Positions 33,500 through 45,573 of a stretch of DNA of 64,000 bases are shown here, piece by piece. The notes beneath the pieces are model-generated. The model had not been told where the DNA came from and did no database searches. It saw only the letters and a program-made list of their open reading frames with translations. Position 1 is the first letter of the stretch. Each line of letters starts with the position of its first letter. Origin of the DNA: Rhabdophis nuchalis (taxonomy: Eukaryota; Chordata; Lepidosauria; Squamata; Natricidae); assembly GCA_039707465.1 (NCBI GenBank), contig CM077648.1:29329119-29393118 (forward strand). The letters are read 5' to 3'. The position numbers and the translations under genes are program-made.

Positions 33500-35790
33500 A
33501 GAAGAAAGTGATCCTGTATTTTACTAACAAAATTACATGAATAGATGAGTTAAAATAACTGACAATATGCCAGATGACTGGCCTCTCCGTTGCTTAATAT
33601 GCTGCAGAGGAAGAACTTAGAACTTTTAGGGGTAAGAATGGCTTATTATTAATCTGATACCACTGGACAATATAGCTAAGATGAAAAGAATCAATTATAT
33701 AATGACATCAGAATGAAGTTAGACACCTTCATTCAGAAGTTTATAGTACACTATTCAGAACATGAAAAATAAAGATGAGACAGCATTGTTTCCATAGTTA
33801 GGTGGAATATAGTAAGGCATTACTTGGAGACGGTATAGTCAATGACCACACAATATAAAATAGATTGTGTGGACAACTCTTTAATATATGCCACTGATGG
33901 AAAAGAGTAGGTTGATAAGTTTTATGGTCAACAGACAATACAACTTACAAGAAGTAACTTTATAGTTGGAGACTGGAATATCAACATTGGAAATAATAGG
34001 GAGGAAACTGTAGATGGGTTGTACGGTGTAGAAAACGGAAATGAAGCCAATTCAATTACTTTTTCATTGCATTATAGAAGGGGTCTCCAATCTTGGAAAC
34101 TTTAAGACTTGTGGACTTCAACTCACAGAATTCCTCAGCCAGCTTTGCTTTAAGTCCACAAGTCTTAAAAGTTGTCAAGGTTGGAGACCCCTGAATTTAT
34201 AGTATTCAAGCAATCAAAATAAATACCCCCCCCCACACACACACAAGAAGGAATACCCACAAATAAAAATGACAAAATTAGCGGTTAAAGAAGTTAGAAA
34301 TACTGTTTTAACAGTAAAAACATGGCCAGGGAATGATTGTGGAATAATATATCATGAAGTAATCATTTGCAACTTTCAAGTCAAAGAAAAGCAGGACAAA
34401 ATTGATCAGTTACTAATATACAGCATTTTGAAAGCCCACACCAGGCCTAAAATCTATTATTAGAGAATCAGAGAAATTATAGAATGAAATCAAGGTTGTT
34501 AAGGATGAATATGAAAAGAGGTTGCAAAAGACTAAGAAATATAAGAGAGCAAATTGAATATCAGAACAAATTAGGAAAATGGCCAAGAAGAGAAACCAAA
34601 GCCAAGAAAGATAAAGATCACAAGGAGGAATTTTACAAAGAGTTTCAGAGAGCTGTTACAAGAGACAAGTAAAGATACTAAATATAGAAACAGGGAACAT
34701 TTCCAAAAGATTTCCGAACTTAGAAAGACCTTTCAACTTTCAAATTGGTATTCTAAAGAACACCAATAGACAGTTGGAAGGGATTCAAATAAGATGAAAT
34801 GACGATGGAAGAAGTAAACTGAAATTCTGTACAGTAAATTTGTTAACTTTCAAGAGTCCTTAGAACATGAATCTGTCAAGGTTTCAACCAAACTATGCTA
34901 ACAAATCTGGATATTGACAGGCTGACCAATCCAATTAAAAGATTGACACATATATATCAATGTCAAAGAAAGGAGACTTAAGAGATTGTGCAAACTATCA
35001 TACAATATTCTTAATTTCACATGGTATCAAAATAATGCTTCGTATCTTTCAATGCAAACTAGACTCATCTATAGAAAGGCAGATATTAGATGTTTAAGAT
35101 GGTTTTAGAAAAGGGCATGGAACAAAAGACATTATTGTAGATTCACACTAGATAATTGATAAGCCAAAGAAAAACAACAAAAAAGGTAAACAGGTGCTAC
35201 ATTGATTACAGAATGGTGTTAAATTATGTTGACATCAAGCTAGGGACTATTCTTATGAACATGGGAATCCCATAACATTCCCGTCCTTATAAAAAAAACC
35301 TTATGCATAGGTCAGGAAATCACAGACTGGACAGAAAATGGCAACACAGATTGGTTCCAGGTTGACAACAGAATGCATACTTAAGCAGTGATGAGCTTTT
35401 GGGCTGAAAGGCCATAGTCTAGTTTGGCCATTTAGGCAACAGCCACCCAGCCTGAAAACTCATTACTACTTAATTGACGGCTGCTATGAAAGTTGTATAC
35501 AACTACATATTCTTTTCCTTATTTATCCAACCTATGTGCTAAATATATATTGAGGAAGACTGGATTGGAAGATGAGCATGGTTTTAATACTGGAGGCAAA
35601 ACATCAATAACCTGCTCTGTGCTGATGATGAAAATGCAAATGATCTGCAAGCTCTAGTAATGAAAAGATACAGAGTAAGGAAGATGACCTGATAAAGAAA
35701 ATCAAGAAGCACAGTGAAAAAATGGGACTAAGATTAGAAACAGAAAACCAAATGAATGACAACAGGTAAAGTGTGTACTATTTCTGTCTT
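33500..35790 (+). mobile_element. Decayed RTE/BovB LINE
   Basis: Broken plus-strand frames carry, in order, an endonuclease block (IVGDWNINIGN), the linker FYKEFQRAVTRDK, the reverse-transcriptase start (SKKGDLRDCANYHTIFLISH, then DGFRKGHGTKDIIVD with a stop before it) and a YADD relic (SADDENANDLQALVMK). Many stops and deletions show it is dead. A palindromic MITE interrupts it at 34078-34193. BovB elements are abundant in squamates and known for horizontal transfer. Confidence 0.85.
34078..34193. mobile_element. Palindromic MITE inside the BovB relic
   Basis: GGGGTCTCCAATCTTGG ... CCAAGGTTGGAGACCCC-type arms with GACTTGTGGACTTCAACTC in the left arm and its complement in the right. Related to 5344-5478 but with mismatches. 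Flanks ATTATAG and ATTTATAG suggest an eroded target duplication. Confidence 0.8.
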
Positions 35791-35860
35791 TTTGTTTGTT
35801 GATATGTTCTGTTACATTAATAAACCTGTTACTCTCCTGATATATATTTTTGGAGTAATG

Positions 35861-36209
35861 CAGGTAGTTCTCACTTAAGTGACTGCTGGTTCAGTGGCCA
35901 TTCAAAGTTGCAACAGTGCTGAATGAGGAGTCTTATGGCAAAGCCTTAAATTTAGGCACTTGGCAACCAGTGCACAATTACAACATTTGCAGTGCTTCTG
36001 AAAGGCAAAGCTAGCAAGAAAGTTGTAAGCAATGGTCATGTGACATCATGCTTAATAAATCCATGGTCCAAATAACAACAGCATCCAGAACTGCCATTGT
36101 AAGTCGGTGGGGTCATGTTATTTTTTATTTATTTTTTTAAATATGATATTACTCAGTTGCAGAATTCCTGTCCCAATTATGGCAGGGGATTAACTGGGGA
36201 TTACCTATA
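35861..36209. mobile_element. DNA transposon relic (CAGGTAGTYCT family)
   Basis: The left end CAGGTAGTTCTCACTTAAGT and right end GGGGATTACCTAT are inverted. The body contains GGTCATGTGACATCATGCTT as in sister copies. Confidence 0.65.
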
Positions 36210-36831
36210 ACCAGTTTGGTCAATGTGTATCATATCTAGGATGCAATTCTTAAGGCATTCAACTACGGTAGTATTGCTGCAAAAAATTATAACCTACATT
36301 CAACACAGAGATTGGTCTGTTTTTCTCTGACCATTCTGTTATTTGTAATTTAAAGCTATACAATGCCTCTTCCCATATTGTCTTTGTCTCTTTAATTTAA
36401 TTCTTTGTGTTTGTCAGTGGTTGCAACAGTTCTTCTCAAATTCTTTATAATATTTAACTCTCAACTCTAAATCTGATGGTTTTCTAAGTCTGATTTTTTT
36501 AATTGCTTCTTTTGTTTGACATTGAGTACCAACATTAAGGAACCAGTACCGAAGAAATAGGCTATGTAGTACCTGATTGGGTAGCAATAGAGGGCTCCAA
36601 AAATATTCAGATGTCATAATGTATTAGAATGATGTAGGCAATGGGTTTTCCCTGTATTTTTTGGGGTAAGCAAAAATTGGGATCCAAGGGAAAGAGAACA
36701 ACTAGAAGTGAGCTTGATGGACTTGACTACAGCAATGATAGATACATCACTGAAGGGACTTTGTTTCTAGGTTGGAGACATATCATCCTGGAGAAAATCT
36801 GTCTACATAATTACAAAGAGGTTACATATTA

Positions 36832-37128
36832 AAGAGGGAGTCAAACTTTTCTCCAAGGCACCTGGGGGCAGGACAAGGAGCAATGGGTGGAAACTAACCA
36901 AGGAGAGAAGCAACTTAGAACTAAGGAGGAATTTCCTAACAGTAAGAACAATTAACCTCTGGAACAGCTTGCCTCCAGCAGTTGTGAATGCCCCAACCCT
37001 GGAAGTCTTTAAAAAGATGTTAGACAGCCATTTGTCTGAAATGGTATAAGGTTCCTGCCCATGCAGGGGGTTGGACTAGAAGACCTACAAGGTCCCTTCC
37101 AACTCTGCTATTGTATTATTGTATTATA
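36832..37128 (+). mobile_element. CR1 LINE 3' end
   Basis: Encodes the [22 protein letters not shown] C-terminus (here in a broken frame), then GGTTGGACTAGAAGACCTAC and a TATTGTATTATTGTAT tail, which is the CR1 terminal repeat. Confidence 0.88.
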
Positions 37129-37129
37129 T

Positions 37130-38440
37130 AACCAGACAAATCATTTCTTGGAAAATCATATCTTCTTTACAGCACGCTGATTTTATGAGCCAAATCTTGC
37201 TACAACAATATTTTTAAAGATTACAAAAATTAGATTTAATTAATCGGAAACTATTCTGCACTTACTGATTGTGGTAATGGCTCACACAAAACATGCATAG
37301 AGAGTGATTCCCCCACCCTTAAGTCTCATTGGCATGAGAGAAAACTAATACGCATTACTTTTAGTCATGTAAATATGAAAGAACTGTCTGATAATAATTG
37401 TAATGCAGCCTATCTAGGGAGCTTGTGGTTTTTCCGCTTCAGGGATTTTAAAGAAGAATTACAATGATTATATTTACAACTTTTGTAATGCCTTTTTTTC
37501 AATCATATGTTGACCATTAAAGTCAATCAGTATCTGTTATCCTGTACCTGACATTTTTCCCCTCCCACCTCGCAGAGAGATTGCTTAAGCAAATGTTCTT
37601 AAACAAGAATGATCTCCCTAAAAAGTGCCAGGGGCAAATTTAAAAGCTCAGTTCTGTGAAAGAAATTAGAATCCTCCCTGCTGTCTGAAATCAACCAGAT
37701 CCTAATCAGTTTCATACTAAAGGCTTTTTTTTTTGCCTTCTAAATGGTTAGCAGCTCAAAGGTGCAAGCACATAGACAAGCAACTGGTGCTAGCACACTT
37801 TTCTCAGTGGTTATACGTCACTGTAGGCCTTAGTCTCATGTAATCCCTTTCTCTCCAATGAATGTAAACACAAACATTTTATTCTTTTCTTGTTAATTAT
37901 CCCAATGCTGATAGGAGCATTCCAAAAGGCAGAGGGTTGGGAAAAAGGCCAATAAGATTTGCCCTTTTAGCTAGCTTCCTTGTGAATTGCTGCTGTTTGG
38001 GCTCACTCAGTTTGGGTCACATCCTTCTGATATTGTAAAGCAAAAGAAAACTCAAAATTGTAAACAGTCCCCATCACATGATTTTTCACTTAGTGATTCT
38101 GCTTAATAACCAAGTTGCTTGTCCCAATTGTTTGTTTTACTTGTTTCCGAAATCCTGCTACATTCCAGGCCTTAACTTGGATGTTATTTTTCCCCTCTGA
38201 AATAATGATAATCTGTAATGTATCTACTATAGTTTTGAGACTGATATTTAGTTATATATACAAATAAAGTTTGTGTGAGTTTCCAATCCCCTGGTCCTAA
38301 ACCTAACAGTGGTCACACTTAATTCTTAAAAATGCCACACTGAGTCTACTCTGTTCAGCATTATTTATTTCCTTTTCAGTACCTGTAGAATTTTGGAGCT
38401 ATCATGAAGGGATACCCCTTTCATGCAAGTGAAGCTCTGT
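37130..38440. other. Intron DNA, nothing recognised
   Basis: AT-rich, without coding or clear repeat signature. Confidence 0.4.
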
Positions 38441-38456
38441 GTTCAAGTGTCTAGAC

Positions 38457-38815
38457 CCGTGATGGCGAACCTATGGCATGGAGGCCAGAGGTGGCATATG
38501 GAACCATTCCTTAGGGCACACGAGGCATTGCCCTGTCAGTTCCAGCATGCTTGTGTGCGCTGGCCAGCTGATTTAGACCTTCTTTTGAGGCGGTTTTGGC
38601 CCTCTGGAGGCTTCCGGGAAGCTCCTGAAGCCTCTAGAGGTGGGAGGAAGGCTGTTTTCACCCTCCCTAGGCTCCTAGAAAGCCTCTGGAGCCTGGGAGG
38701 GCGAAAAAGCAGGGGGTCACGCACATAGCATTGTGGATGTGGCACGCCCAGGCACGCCCCCCCCTGCACTCCCCCTGCCTTTGGCACACGAGCCAAAAAA
38801 GGTTAGCCATCACTG
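38457..38815. mobile_element. Non-autonomous hAT element (TGATGGCGAACC family)
   Basis: Ends CCGTGATGGCGAACCTATG and GGTTAGCCATCACTG, bounded by GTCTAGAC at 38449-38456 and 38816-38823. The interior has inverted CCTCTGGAGGCTTCC / GGAAGCCTCTGGAGCC-like arms. Confidence 0.92.
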
Positions 38816-38868
38816 GTCTAGACATTTGCTTTTAAAAACACAAATATTCCGTTTAAATATATTGAAAC

Positions 38869-39120
38869 TAGGGGTGGGTGGCTGTCGGCATTACTGCCAG
38901 TTTGGTGCGCGCACAATTTTGCTTGTGCGTGCGCAGTAACCCAGAAATAGTTCTGGGCATGTGCAGAACCTTCAAGGGGGGGAAAGAAACAAGCTGCCCT
39001 GACCGGAGAATTGGTTTGGAGGCATGGAATGCATGGGTCGCTGTCAGTTCTGGCGACCCAGGCTGGAAAACCACTACCAGTTCAGCTGAACTGGTCCGAA
39101 CCGGTAAGAACCCGCCTCTG
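38869..39120. mobile_element. Non-autonomous hAT element (CAGAGGCGGGTT family)
   Basis: Ends TAGGGGTGGGTGG and AACCCGCCTCTG, with the duplication ATTGAAAC at 38861-38868 and 39121-39128. An internal CAGTTCAGCTGAACTGG palindrome lies near the right end. Confidence 0.87.
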
Positions 39121-39129
39121 ATTGAAACT

Positions 39130-40190
39130 TATAAACAAGTAATTCTAAATGCAATACAGTTGAATATATTACAGAAGTGCAGATTTGAAAAAAACCCAGT
39201 TGTGCTACAATTTCCCACAAATATCATTTGAAATTGTTCAGCGCCACCCTATTATTATTGGGAAAATATGTGTTAGCAACAAGCTGCATATTACAGATGA
39301 TGTGTTTGTCCAACCTGTCTGCAAAAGAGAACAATGTTTTCTCGTGTTAAGCAGAAATGTATCACAGAAGTTTGTATAGTTTGGCGGATTACTTGGCCAG
39401 AAGTAATTATTTGCTCTAGATAAGCAGCTAATGACAAAGATTGTGTGTGCTTAACATGTCTTTCAACAACTCAAAAATATTGAACTGACATTCTTACAAT
39501 AATTGAGGATGCCCTTGAATGTATTACTGAAATGAAGCTACATTTGAAATGTAAAAATATACAAGTATGTTATAGTTCATGTTAGCAATCATTATTACTA
39601 CTACTATTCCTTTTTTATCTCAGACATTTCTGAGTATTCTTCAAGAATGTAGGATCTAGATTGGTATATAATCTATGTCACACAAACAATATTGTATGTT
39701 GTGTGTGTGTATATATATATTGCGAATATATATGTTTATATATATGGCTGAAACCAGCTAAAACTCATGTGAATATAGAACTGAAAGCAATTTAAATGGT
39801 CCCAGAGTGCCCTCATGTGGAAGCTGTTGAACACTCAAGGGCTTTCATTAAAAATATTAGTTGTAATGTTTCAATGGAAACAAAATGAACAATTCAGATT
39901 GGTAGAATTGAAGACTCAAAGCAAAGGTAAACTTTTTCAGGCTAAGGAGAATATTAGAATCTATATTCAAAGAATTTATTGGAATAATATGTATTACAAT
40001 TTATGAAACTATTCCCTCTGTAGTTAATAATTTCCCTATTTTATTACATTAAATATTGTAATTAAGTAAAAACTTTTGGTTGGCATTCAAGTCTTTGAAC
40101 TGCATTTCTCCTTGGCTCTCGGTATGGTCCTAGGAGACTGTAATCTGCCTTCAGAATCCCCCAAAATACTACTTTATAATATAGACAGTT
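39130..40190. other. Intron DNA with a (TA)n/(GT)n patch
   Basis: AT-rich. GT and TA dinucleotide repeats lie at about 39697-39745. No gene recognised. Confidence 0.4.
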
Positions 40191-40193
40191 CCT

Positions 40194-40531
40194 GGATTAA
40201 GAATATCTGATTTACAGACTTGTGAACCAGGCTGCCTGTTACTCAAATGGTGGGTGGCATTCTCCTTCCTCGAGCCAACAAACCTCTGATAGCCACACAA
40301 TCTTTTCATGAACCACTGAAGTCACACGTTTTTTAAGACACAACATGTTTTCAGCAATTCATGAAAACACTGTGTGACGTCAGCAATTTTGCAGCTCAAA
40401 GAAGGAGAACTGTCTGCCATTTTTAGTAACAGGCAGTCCACTTCGTAAGTACACACTCTGCTTTGTATACAAATCTGAGTTAAAGACAGACTTAGGAATG
40501 GACTTGCTCTTAAAATGGAGACTCCCTGTAC
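40194..40531. mobile_element. Possible DNA transposon relic
   Basis: The left end ACAGTTCCTGGATTAAGAA and right-hand AAAATGGAGACTCCCTGTAC suggest weak inverted ends, similar in plan to the CAGGTAGT family. Confidence 0.4.
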
Positions 40532-41459
40532 ATCATCTTGCTACTGTAGACATTCTAGGCTGTTTACATGGTTTTAACAACCATGGTACTCTCACTAAAA
40601 TTAACAGCAAGGTGGATCCCTGAGCTTATTACAATGCCCAAGAGAAGGAATTTCGGCCTGCCAACTAATTAAGTGTTTAAATTTACAAGACTGTGCATTA
40701 AGTTAGTCCTTCGTTGGCTTTTTCTACTGATCCAGTTATTCCATATTACTACCATGTCAGAAGGAATGTGGTAAATCAAGTATTATTTTCAAACATGGGG
40801 CTCATATGCTCAAATGATTTGCTTTTAGAATAAATGATATCTTATTTCAAACAATTAAACTTTAGGATGTGGGAGACAATGAATGTTATTCCCACAATAA
40901 TGGAAGCATGTTTTATAATTAATTTTAATATTTATATCACTCGAGTCACAAGATTTTTCAGTTTCAAAGTTCACAATTTAAAAAAAAACAATTAAAACAG
41001 TACATAAACTCTAAACCCCCAAATCTTAAAGAGTATGTTACTTAAAATAAATATAAAAATTAAATCAGAAAGTAAAAAAAATAAAACTGCAGCCATTGTT
41101 GGGCAGCCTAACTCTTAACTCTTACTTGAACTACAAATGTTTGGTGAAACAGAATAATTGTAATGGCCTTCCTAAAAATAAATAAGTGTAAGAGCTATTT
41201 GGGTCCCTGGTAAGCTTTTTCACAATAACAAGCACACTCAGGATTCTTAATCAGTCCCAGTTTAACCAGCCATGGTTTTCAGCATTTACTAACAATATTT
41301 ATTAAAAGTATAAATATGTTTTTCAAATGTTTAAAAGAAACCCAGAACTTTCCAAATGGTATACGTTTAAGGCTAAGTAGACCAATTATAAAAGTTTTCT
41401 ATTATACCACAATCAAAGAGACTCTATCCTTACGTTTAGGCACAATGAGCACAACTGAT

Positions 41460-41526
41460 ACAAATGTCTCGCTTAGCAACAGAAATTTTGGGCTCAACTG
41501 TGGTTGTAAGTTGAGGACCACCTATG
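41460..41526 (+). mobile_element. End fragment of the GAGGACTACCTGTA-family DNA transposon
   Basis: CTCGCTTAGCAACAGAAATT, then GGTTGTAAGTTGAGGACCAC and CTAT, match the right end of sister copies. Confidence 0.7.
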
Positions 41527-41639
41527 CAGCAACAATGCTGTCTAGCTTGAATTTTTTTTGGTCACTTAATCTGAATGACATTTAAAACTGTTCATTAATA
41601 TTGCATAGCAGAGTTTCTGGTGTCTTTTCCCCCTATCAT

Positions 41640-41842
41640 CAGGTTACTTTGCAAGAAGCTAAACAGGGACCAAATAAGCTATTTCAAAATAAAAGAAGGT
41701 GACCCTTCTACATAATCAATAACTGTTCCTCAAACAGCTCACTAGGTTACTTTGCAAGAAGGCAAACAGGAACAAAAATAGCTAGTATTCAAAATAAGAG
41801 AATCTGACCCTCCTACAGAAAAAACTAACTGTCCCTCAAACA
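41640..41842 (+). repeat. Two-copy tandem duplication, about 100-bp unit
   Basis: GGTTACTTTGCAAGAAG begins each unit (about 41641 and 41745) and TGTYCCTCAAAC ends each. The units differ by several substitutions and small indels. Confidence 0.85.
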
Positions 41843-42147
41843 TGGGATGAGAAAAGACAACCATCTACCTCATGAGAATGCGCCTAGAGCGCTTATGCAC
41901 TACATACTACACGTTTTCCAAGAAACTAACATACGATCTTATCAAAGTAGGAGAGAGGATGGGGTTACCTATGGACACATGTGTTCACTGGTAAGCATTG
42001 AAACAATCTGGATCAATATGCACCCATTCTGCAAACCTTTCAGGTAATAATACCAACAATGCCTGTCCCAAATGTAGGAATATTTTAGCCAATCATTTTT
42101 GGATTAACACCCATATAATTTGTTTTTCCAGTCTGAGCCTGTTAAAG

Positions 42148-42490
42148 CAGGGGTCCCCAACCCCCAGTCCATGGACCGGTGCCGGTCCGTGGCTTGATAG
42201 GAACCGGGCCGCAGTGAGCGGCGCAACTGTTAGAAAGGGCTGGAGAGGAGGAGGAGGGGGCAGCCCGCTGGGCAGAGTGCGCGCTGGGGGCGGGAGAGCG
42301 CAGGCGCAGCTGCTTGCACCATTGGGGGTCCGAGAGGGGCGAGTAAGCTGACTCACCCCCCCATGCGCATGCGCCACCTGTTCCCCCTCCCCCCGCTCCC
42401 CCTCTACACCAGCCGAGCCATGGCCACCGGTCCGTGGAATTTTTTTAACATGAAACCAGTCCCTGGTGCCAAAAATGTTGGGGACCCCTG
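42148..42490. mobile_element. Tip100-like hAT MITE carrying an NRF1 motif
   Basis: Ends CAGGGGTCCCCAACC and TTGGGGACCCCTG, bounded by TGTTAAAG at 42140-42147 and 42491-42498. GC-rich interior with TGCGCATGCGCC at 42364-42375, a full NRF1 consensus. It sits 57 bases from the candidate upstream exon. Confidence 0.92.
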
Positions 42491-42546
42491 TGTTAAAGGA
42501 TTGGTTGACTTATGAATAGCTATCACTATATGTATCACCCAATCAC

Positions 42547-42626
42547 CTCAGGGTCAGACTGGATTTCTTCAGGAGCCTGGTGAAGATCATCAATCGTTGG
42601 GAAACTCTTGCTGTGTTCTGACATAT
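42547..42626 (-). CDS. ARFIP1: Candidate upstream ARFIP1 coding exon (extended N-terminus)
   Basis: On the minus strand, TTTCATTTCAG at 42627 is a good acceptor and GTGATT at 42546 an acceptable donor. The 80-base exon has an ATG at 42624-42622. It reads MSEHSKSFPTIDDLHQ and ends QSDPE in phase 0. Splicing to the acceptor at 32117 gives an open junction (Ala-Cys-Ser) into the standard Met, so the product would have 26+3+373 = 402 residues. The acidic, low-hydrophobicity sequence resembles a genuine disordered N-terminus. That it is used is inference. It could be a chance ORF beside a repeat. Confidence 0.6.
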
Positions 42627-42787
42627 CTGAAATGAAACAAGTTGAGCATGCATTATTATTATTTTTAAAGTAACTAAATGTATTCCAATGAAACTCCTCT
42701 AAGAGGTTATAATTTGCTTTATTATATATGCATATATGAATATGTATTAACATAACATACTACACACACATCACAACATATATGAAA

Positions 42788-43005
42788 GCCAATCTGGCGC
42801 AGTGCTTAAGGTGCTGCCCTAGGGACAGTGAATTTTACGACTCCTTTAGGCATAAAAGTACATAAAACTCTCTCTCTCTTAGTCCAAAACACTTCACAGG
42901 GTTATTGTTGTGGGAAATTAGCAGGAGGAAAGTGTATTAACTTATGGTAATACACTTCAGTAATATATAAAAAGGCAGTATAAAAATCTAATAAATAATT
43001 AAATA
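42788..43005 (+). mobile_element. Diverged tRNA-derived SINE
   Basis: The tRNA-like head TCTGGCGCAGTGCTTAAGG and the tail GGCAGTATAAAAATCTAATA, followed by AAATAATTAAAT repeats. No clear target duplication. Confidence 0.55.
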
Positions 43006-43009
43006 AGGT

Positions 43010-44270
43010 CCAACACGAGTGGACAGAAATTTTTTTCTTTTCTTTTTTATTCTTTCTTTTTTCTTTTTGTAAGGCCAACAGGTAGAGATAGGTGATTCTA
43101 CAAAGATTGACCGTTATCTAATAGCCAATTAAGCATCTAAGGAAGGAAGGTTTGTTTAAAATGAAGGAACATTAATGGTACTCTAAGCACACAATGCTCA
43201 ATAATAGCGATGTATTTAGTTATGTTTGATGGATAACCTGTGATTTCAATACTAATTGTAAAAAGTGATGCACAAAAGCTTGTGACCAAACGACATGCTT
43301 GATGAAATTGAGGAAAGTATTTCATATGTGTTTTGTCTTTGTTTTAAAAATAAAAATTATTTAAAAAATCTAATAAATAATAATTATACATTTCAACAAT
43401 TAATAGCTCTTGGAAACATCATGACTGAGGGGACTAAGAGGAAGGAGACTATTTACAAACCAGATACAATCTTTTTATATATTGTCCCTATTTCTTTTAA
43501 ACCATAACTCATAGCAATCAAGAAAGGGGAAAAAAGAAGTAGAGAAAGTTGTTTAGGGCAGTCCCGTTTTGTTTGATTTGACTGGAAAAAAGCCTCCCCC
43601 CCCAAAAAAATAATGCATGGTCTATTTGTATATCAAAACAACTAAATAAATACAAGAATACAAGATTATAGAGTTGGGAATGTTCTGCTTCAGATAGTGT
43701 ACTATTTTAGGAACTTAATTTTTCCCCCTGATTTCTTCTGTATGTTAGTTCTAAAAGTCTTTTTAGTTTAATTTAATTTAGTTTATTAAATGTTAAATAA
43801 TGAATGAATCCCCCAAAGCAATTTGGGGAGTGGTAGATCAACTATGGTAAGGGTACAAAAAAAATTGTCTGAAATGAGCCATAAAAACTTCCTGATCTGG
43901 CCACCATCCAGTATTTGACTGTAAACAGCTGGCCTGGCCTTGTTGATAGTGCCTATCATGGAATCATCTGAAGATAATTCTTTAGACAACTGACTACTGA
44001 GCCAACAATCCTCCCACAATTCAGCCAACAATTGAGCAAGGTCAAACCTAGGACTTGAGCCAGAATCATTACACAGTATATCTGGAAGACTCTCATTTAG
44101 ACTCATCTATGCAATACATAACCCATGTAAAAGGTGCTAGCAGTCACAAAAGGAGTTGCCACAGAACTTGTTAAGTCACAGCAACTTAAAATTGCTGTGA
44201 GCAATTAAAATCTAGCCAAAAGTAGCCCCATGTCTAAATGACTTTGTGGCCAGAATAGGCCTATGGAGCA
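43010..44270. other. Intron DNA, nothing recognised
   Basis: A pyrimidine-rich TTTTC patch at 43028-43070 and otherwise AT-rich DNA without gene features. Confidence 0.4.
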
Positions 44271-44276
44271 TCATTA

Positions 44277-44480
44277 AATAATAGCAATAGCACTTAAGAC
44301 TTTACAGCCCTCTCTAAGCGGTTTACAGAGTCAGCATATTGCCCAACAATTTGGGCGCACATTTTACCTACCTCAGAAGGACGAAAGGCCTTGAGCCTGG
44401 TGAGATTTGAACTGCCAAATTGCAGTCAGCTGGCAGTCAGCAGAAAGTAGCTTGCAGTACACTGCGCCATCGTGGCTCAT
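44277..44480 (-). mobile_element. tRNA-derived SINE, minus strand
   Basis: Reverse complement of 21322-21571: the AATAGCAATAGCACTTAAGA tail, TTTACAGCCCTCTCTAAGCG, CTCAGAAGGACGAAAGGC, and a head ending ACTGCGCCATCGTGGCTC. Confidence 0.87.
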
Positions 44481-45286
44481 AATATAGGGGAAGTCAAGTT
44501 CTACTATAAAACCCACTAAGATCAGATTAGTTGCTTATGAGTCTATGTAACTAACTATCAAACACTAAACCCTAGTTGCCTGATCCATCACATTGATGTA
44601 TTAACTCTTTAAAGGCTGGCCTCCAACATTTCTCACTCCTTCCCCCGCCCCGAACTTTGCCTAATTTAGGGAGTGTTTGGGTTTTTGACTTCTGGTTGGG
44701 CTTAACTATTTTTTTATGGAAAGTTCCCGCTGTGAATTCTCAAACTGTCAAACTGTCACTCAAACTTAGGACAGATTGTGAAGTACTGATTTTCTTCTTC
44801 CTCTCCTCCTCTTGCTCTTATACAATTTCTGAGCACCATCATAGGTCTCTATTTTAGGCTGGATCAGCTAGAACAAATACTTTAAGAGTTACAAACTGTT
44901 CTGTCCTCATTTCGAAGTATATTACGGGAACTGCATATTTTATAAATTAAATTGACAGCTAAAGAACAGAGTGCTGAAACTGAGTTAAGGGCATATAACA
45001 GTATAAAATATTTGACAATGCTTTTATCATATGGCATGTACCTCTTTATGCACCTACATGCACCTGTTAATAATTCTTTATGTTGGCATCTTTATATCTA
45101 ATCTTAAAAGATAGATGCAAATATATTAAATTAATGTACTACCATGTTTTCCCAAAAATAAGACAAGTCTTATATTTTTTGACCCACGAAATATGGCCTT
45201 AGGCTTATTAGAAGGGAAGGGCTTATTATTTTCTGGGGCAGGCAAGAAGCGAGGCACGCCTTTTACCTTTCCAGCTCCATCGCATT

Positions 45287-45420
45287 CCTCGCCATTGTGT
45301 CCAGGGAAGCCACTGGTAAAAAAAAAACCCTTCTCGTGAGTTCTATCAAACTTCTTGAACTCGCGAGAAGGGTTTGTCTCTTTTTTTTAACCAGTGGCTT
45401 ACCTGGACACAATGGCGAGG
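45287..45420. repeat. Hairpin 1 in the MITE
   Basis: CCTCGCCATTGTGTCCAGG pairs with CCTGGACACAATGGCGAGG. Further pairing covers GCCACTGGT and ACCCTTCTCG. Confidence 0.9.
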
Positions 45421-45573
45421 ACCATGGCAGACCTGGAAAGATAAGAGGCACGCCTCGCAGCCCAACCCCGCCCCAATTCTCTTCCCCATCGTCCCTTTAC
45501 CGAGGAGTGACAGATGGGGGGGGGGGGGGGGAAGAGTGAGGTGCACCTCTTACCTGTCCAGTCCTGCTGCATT

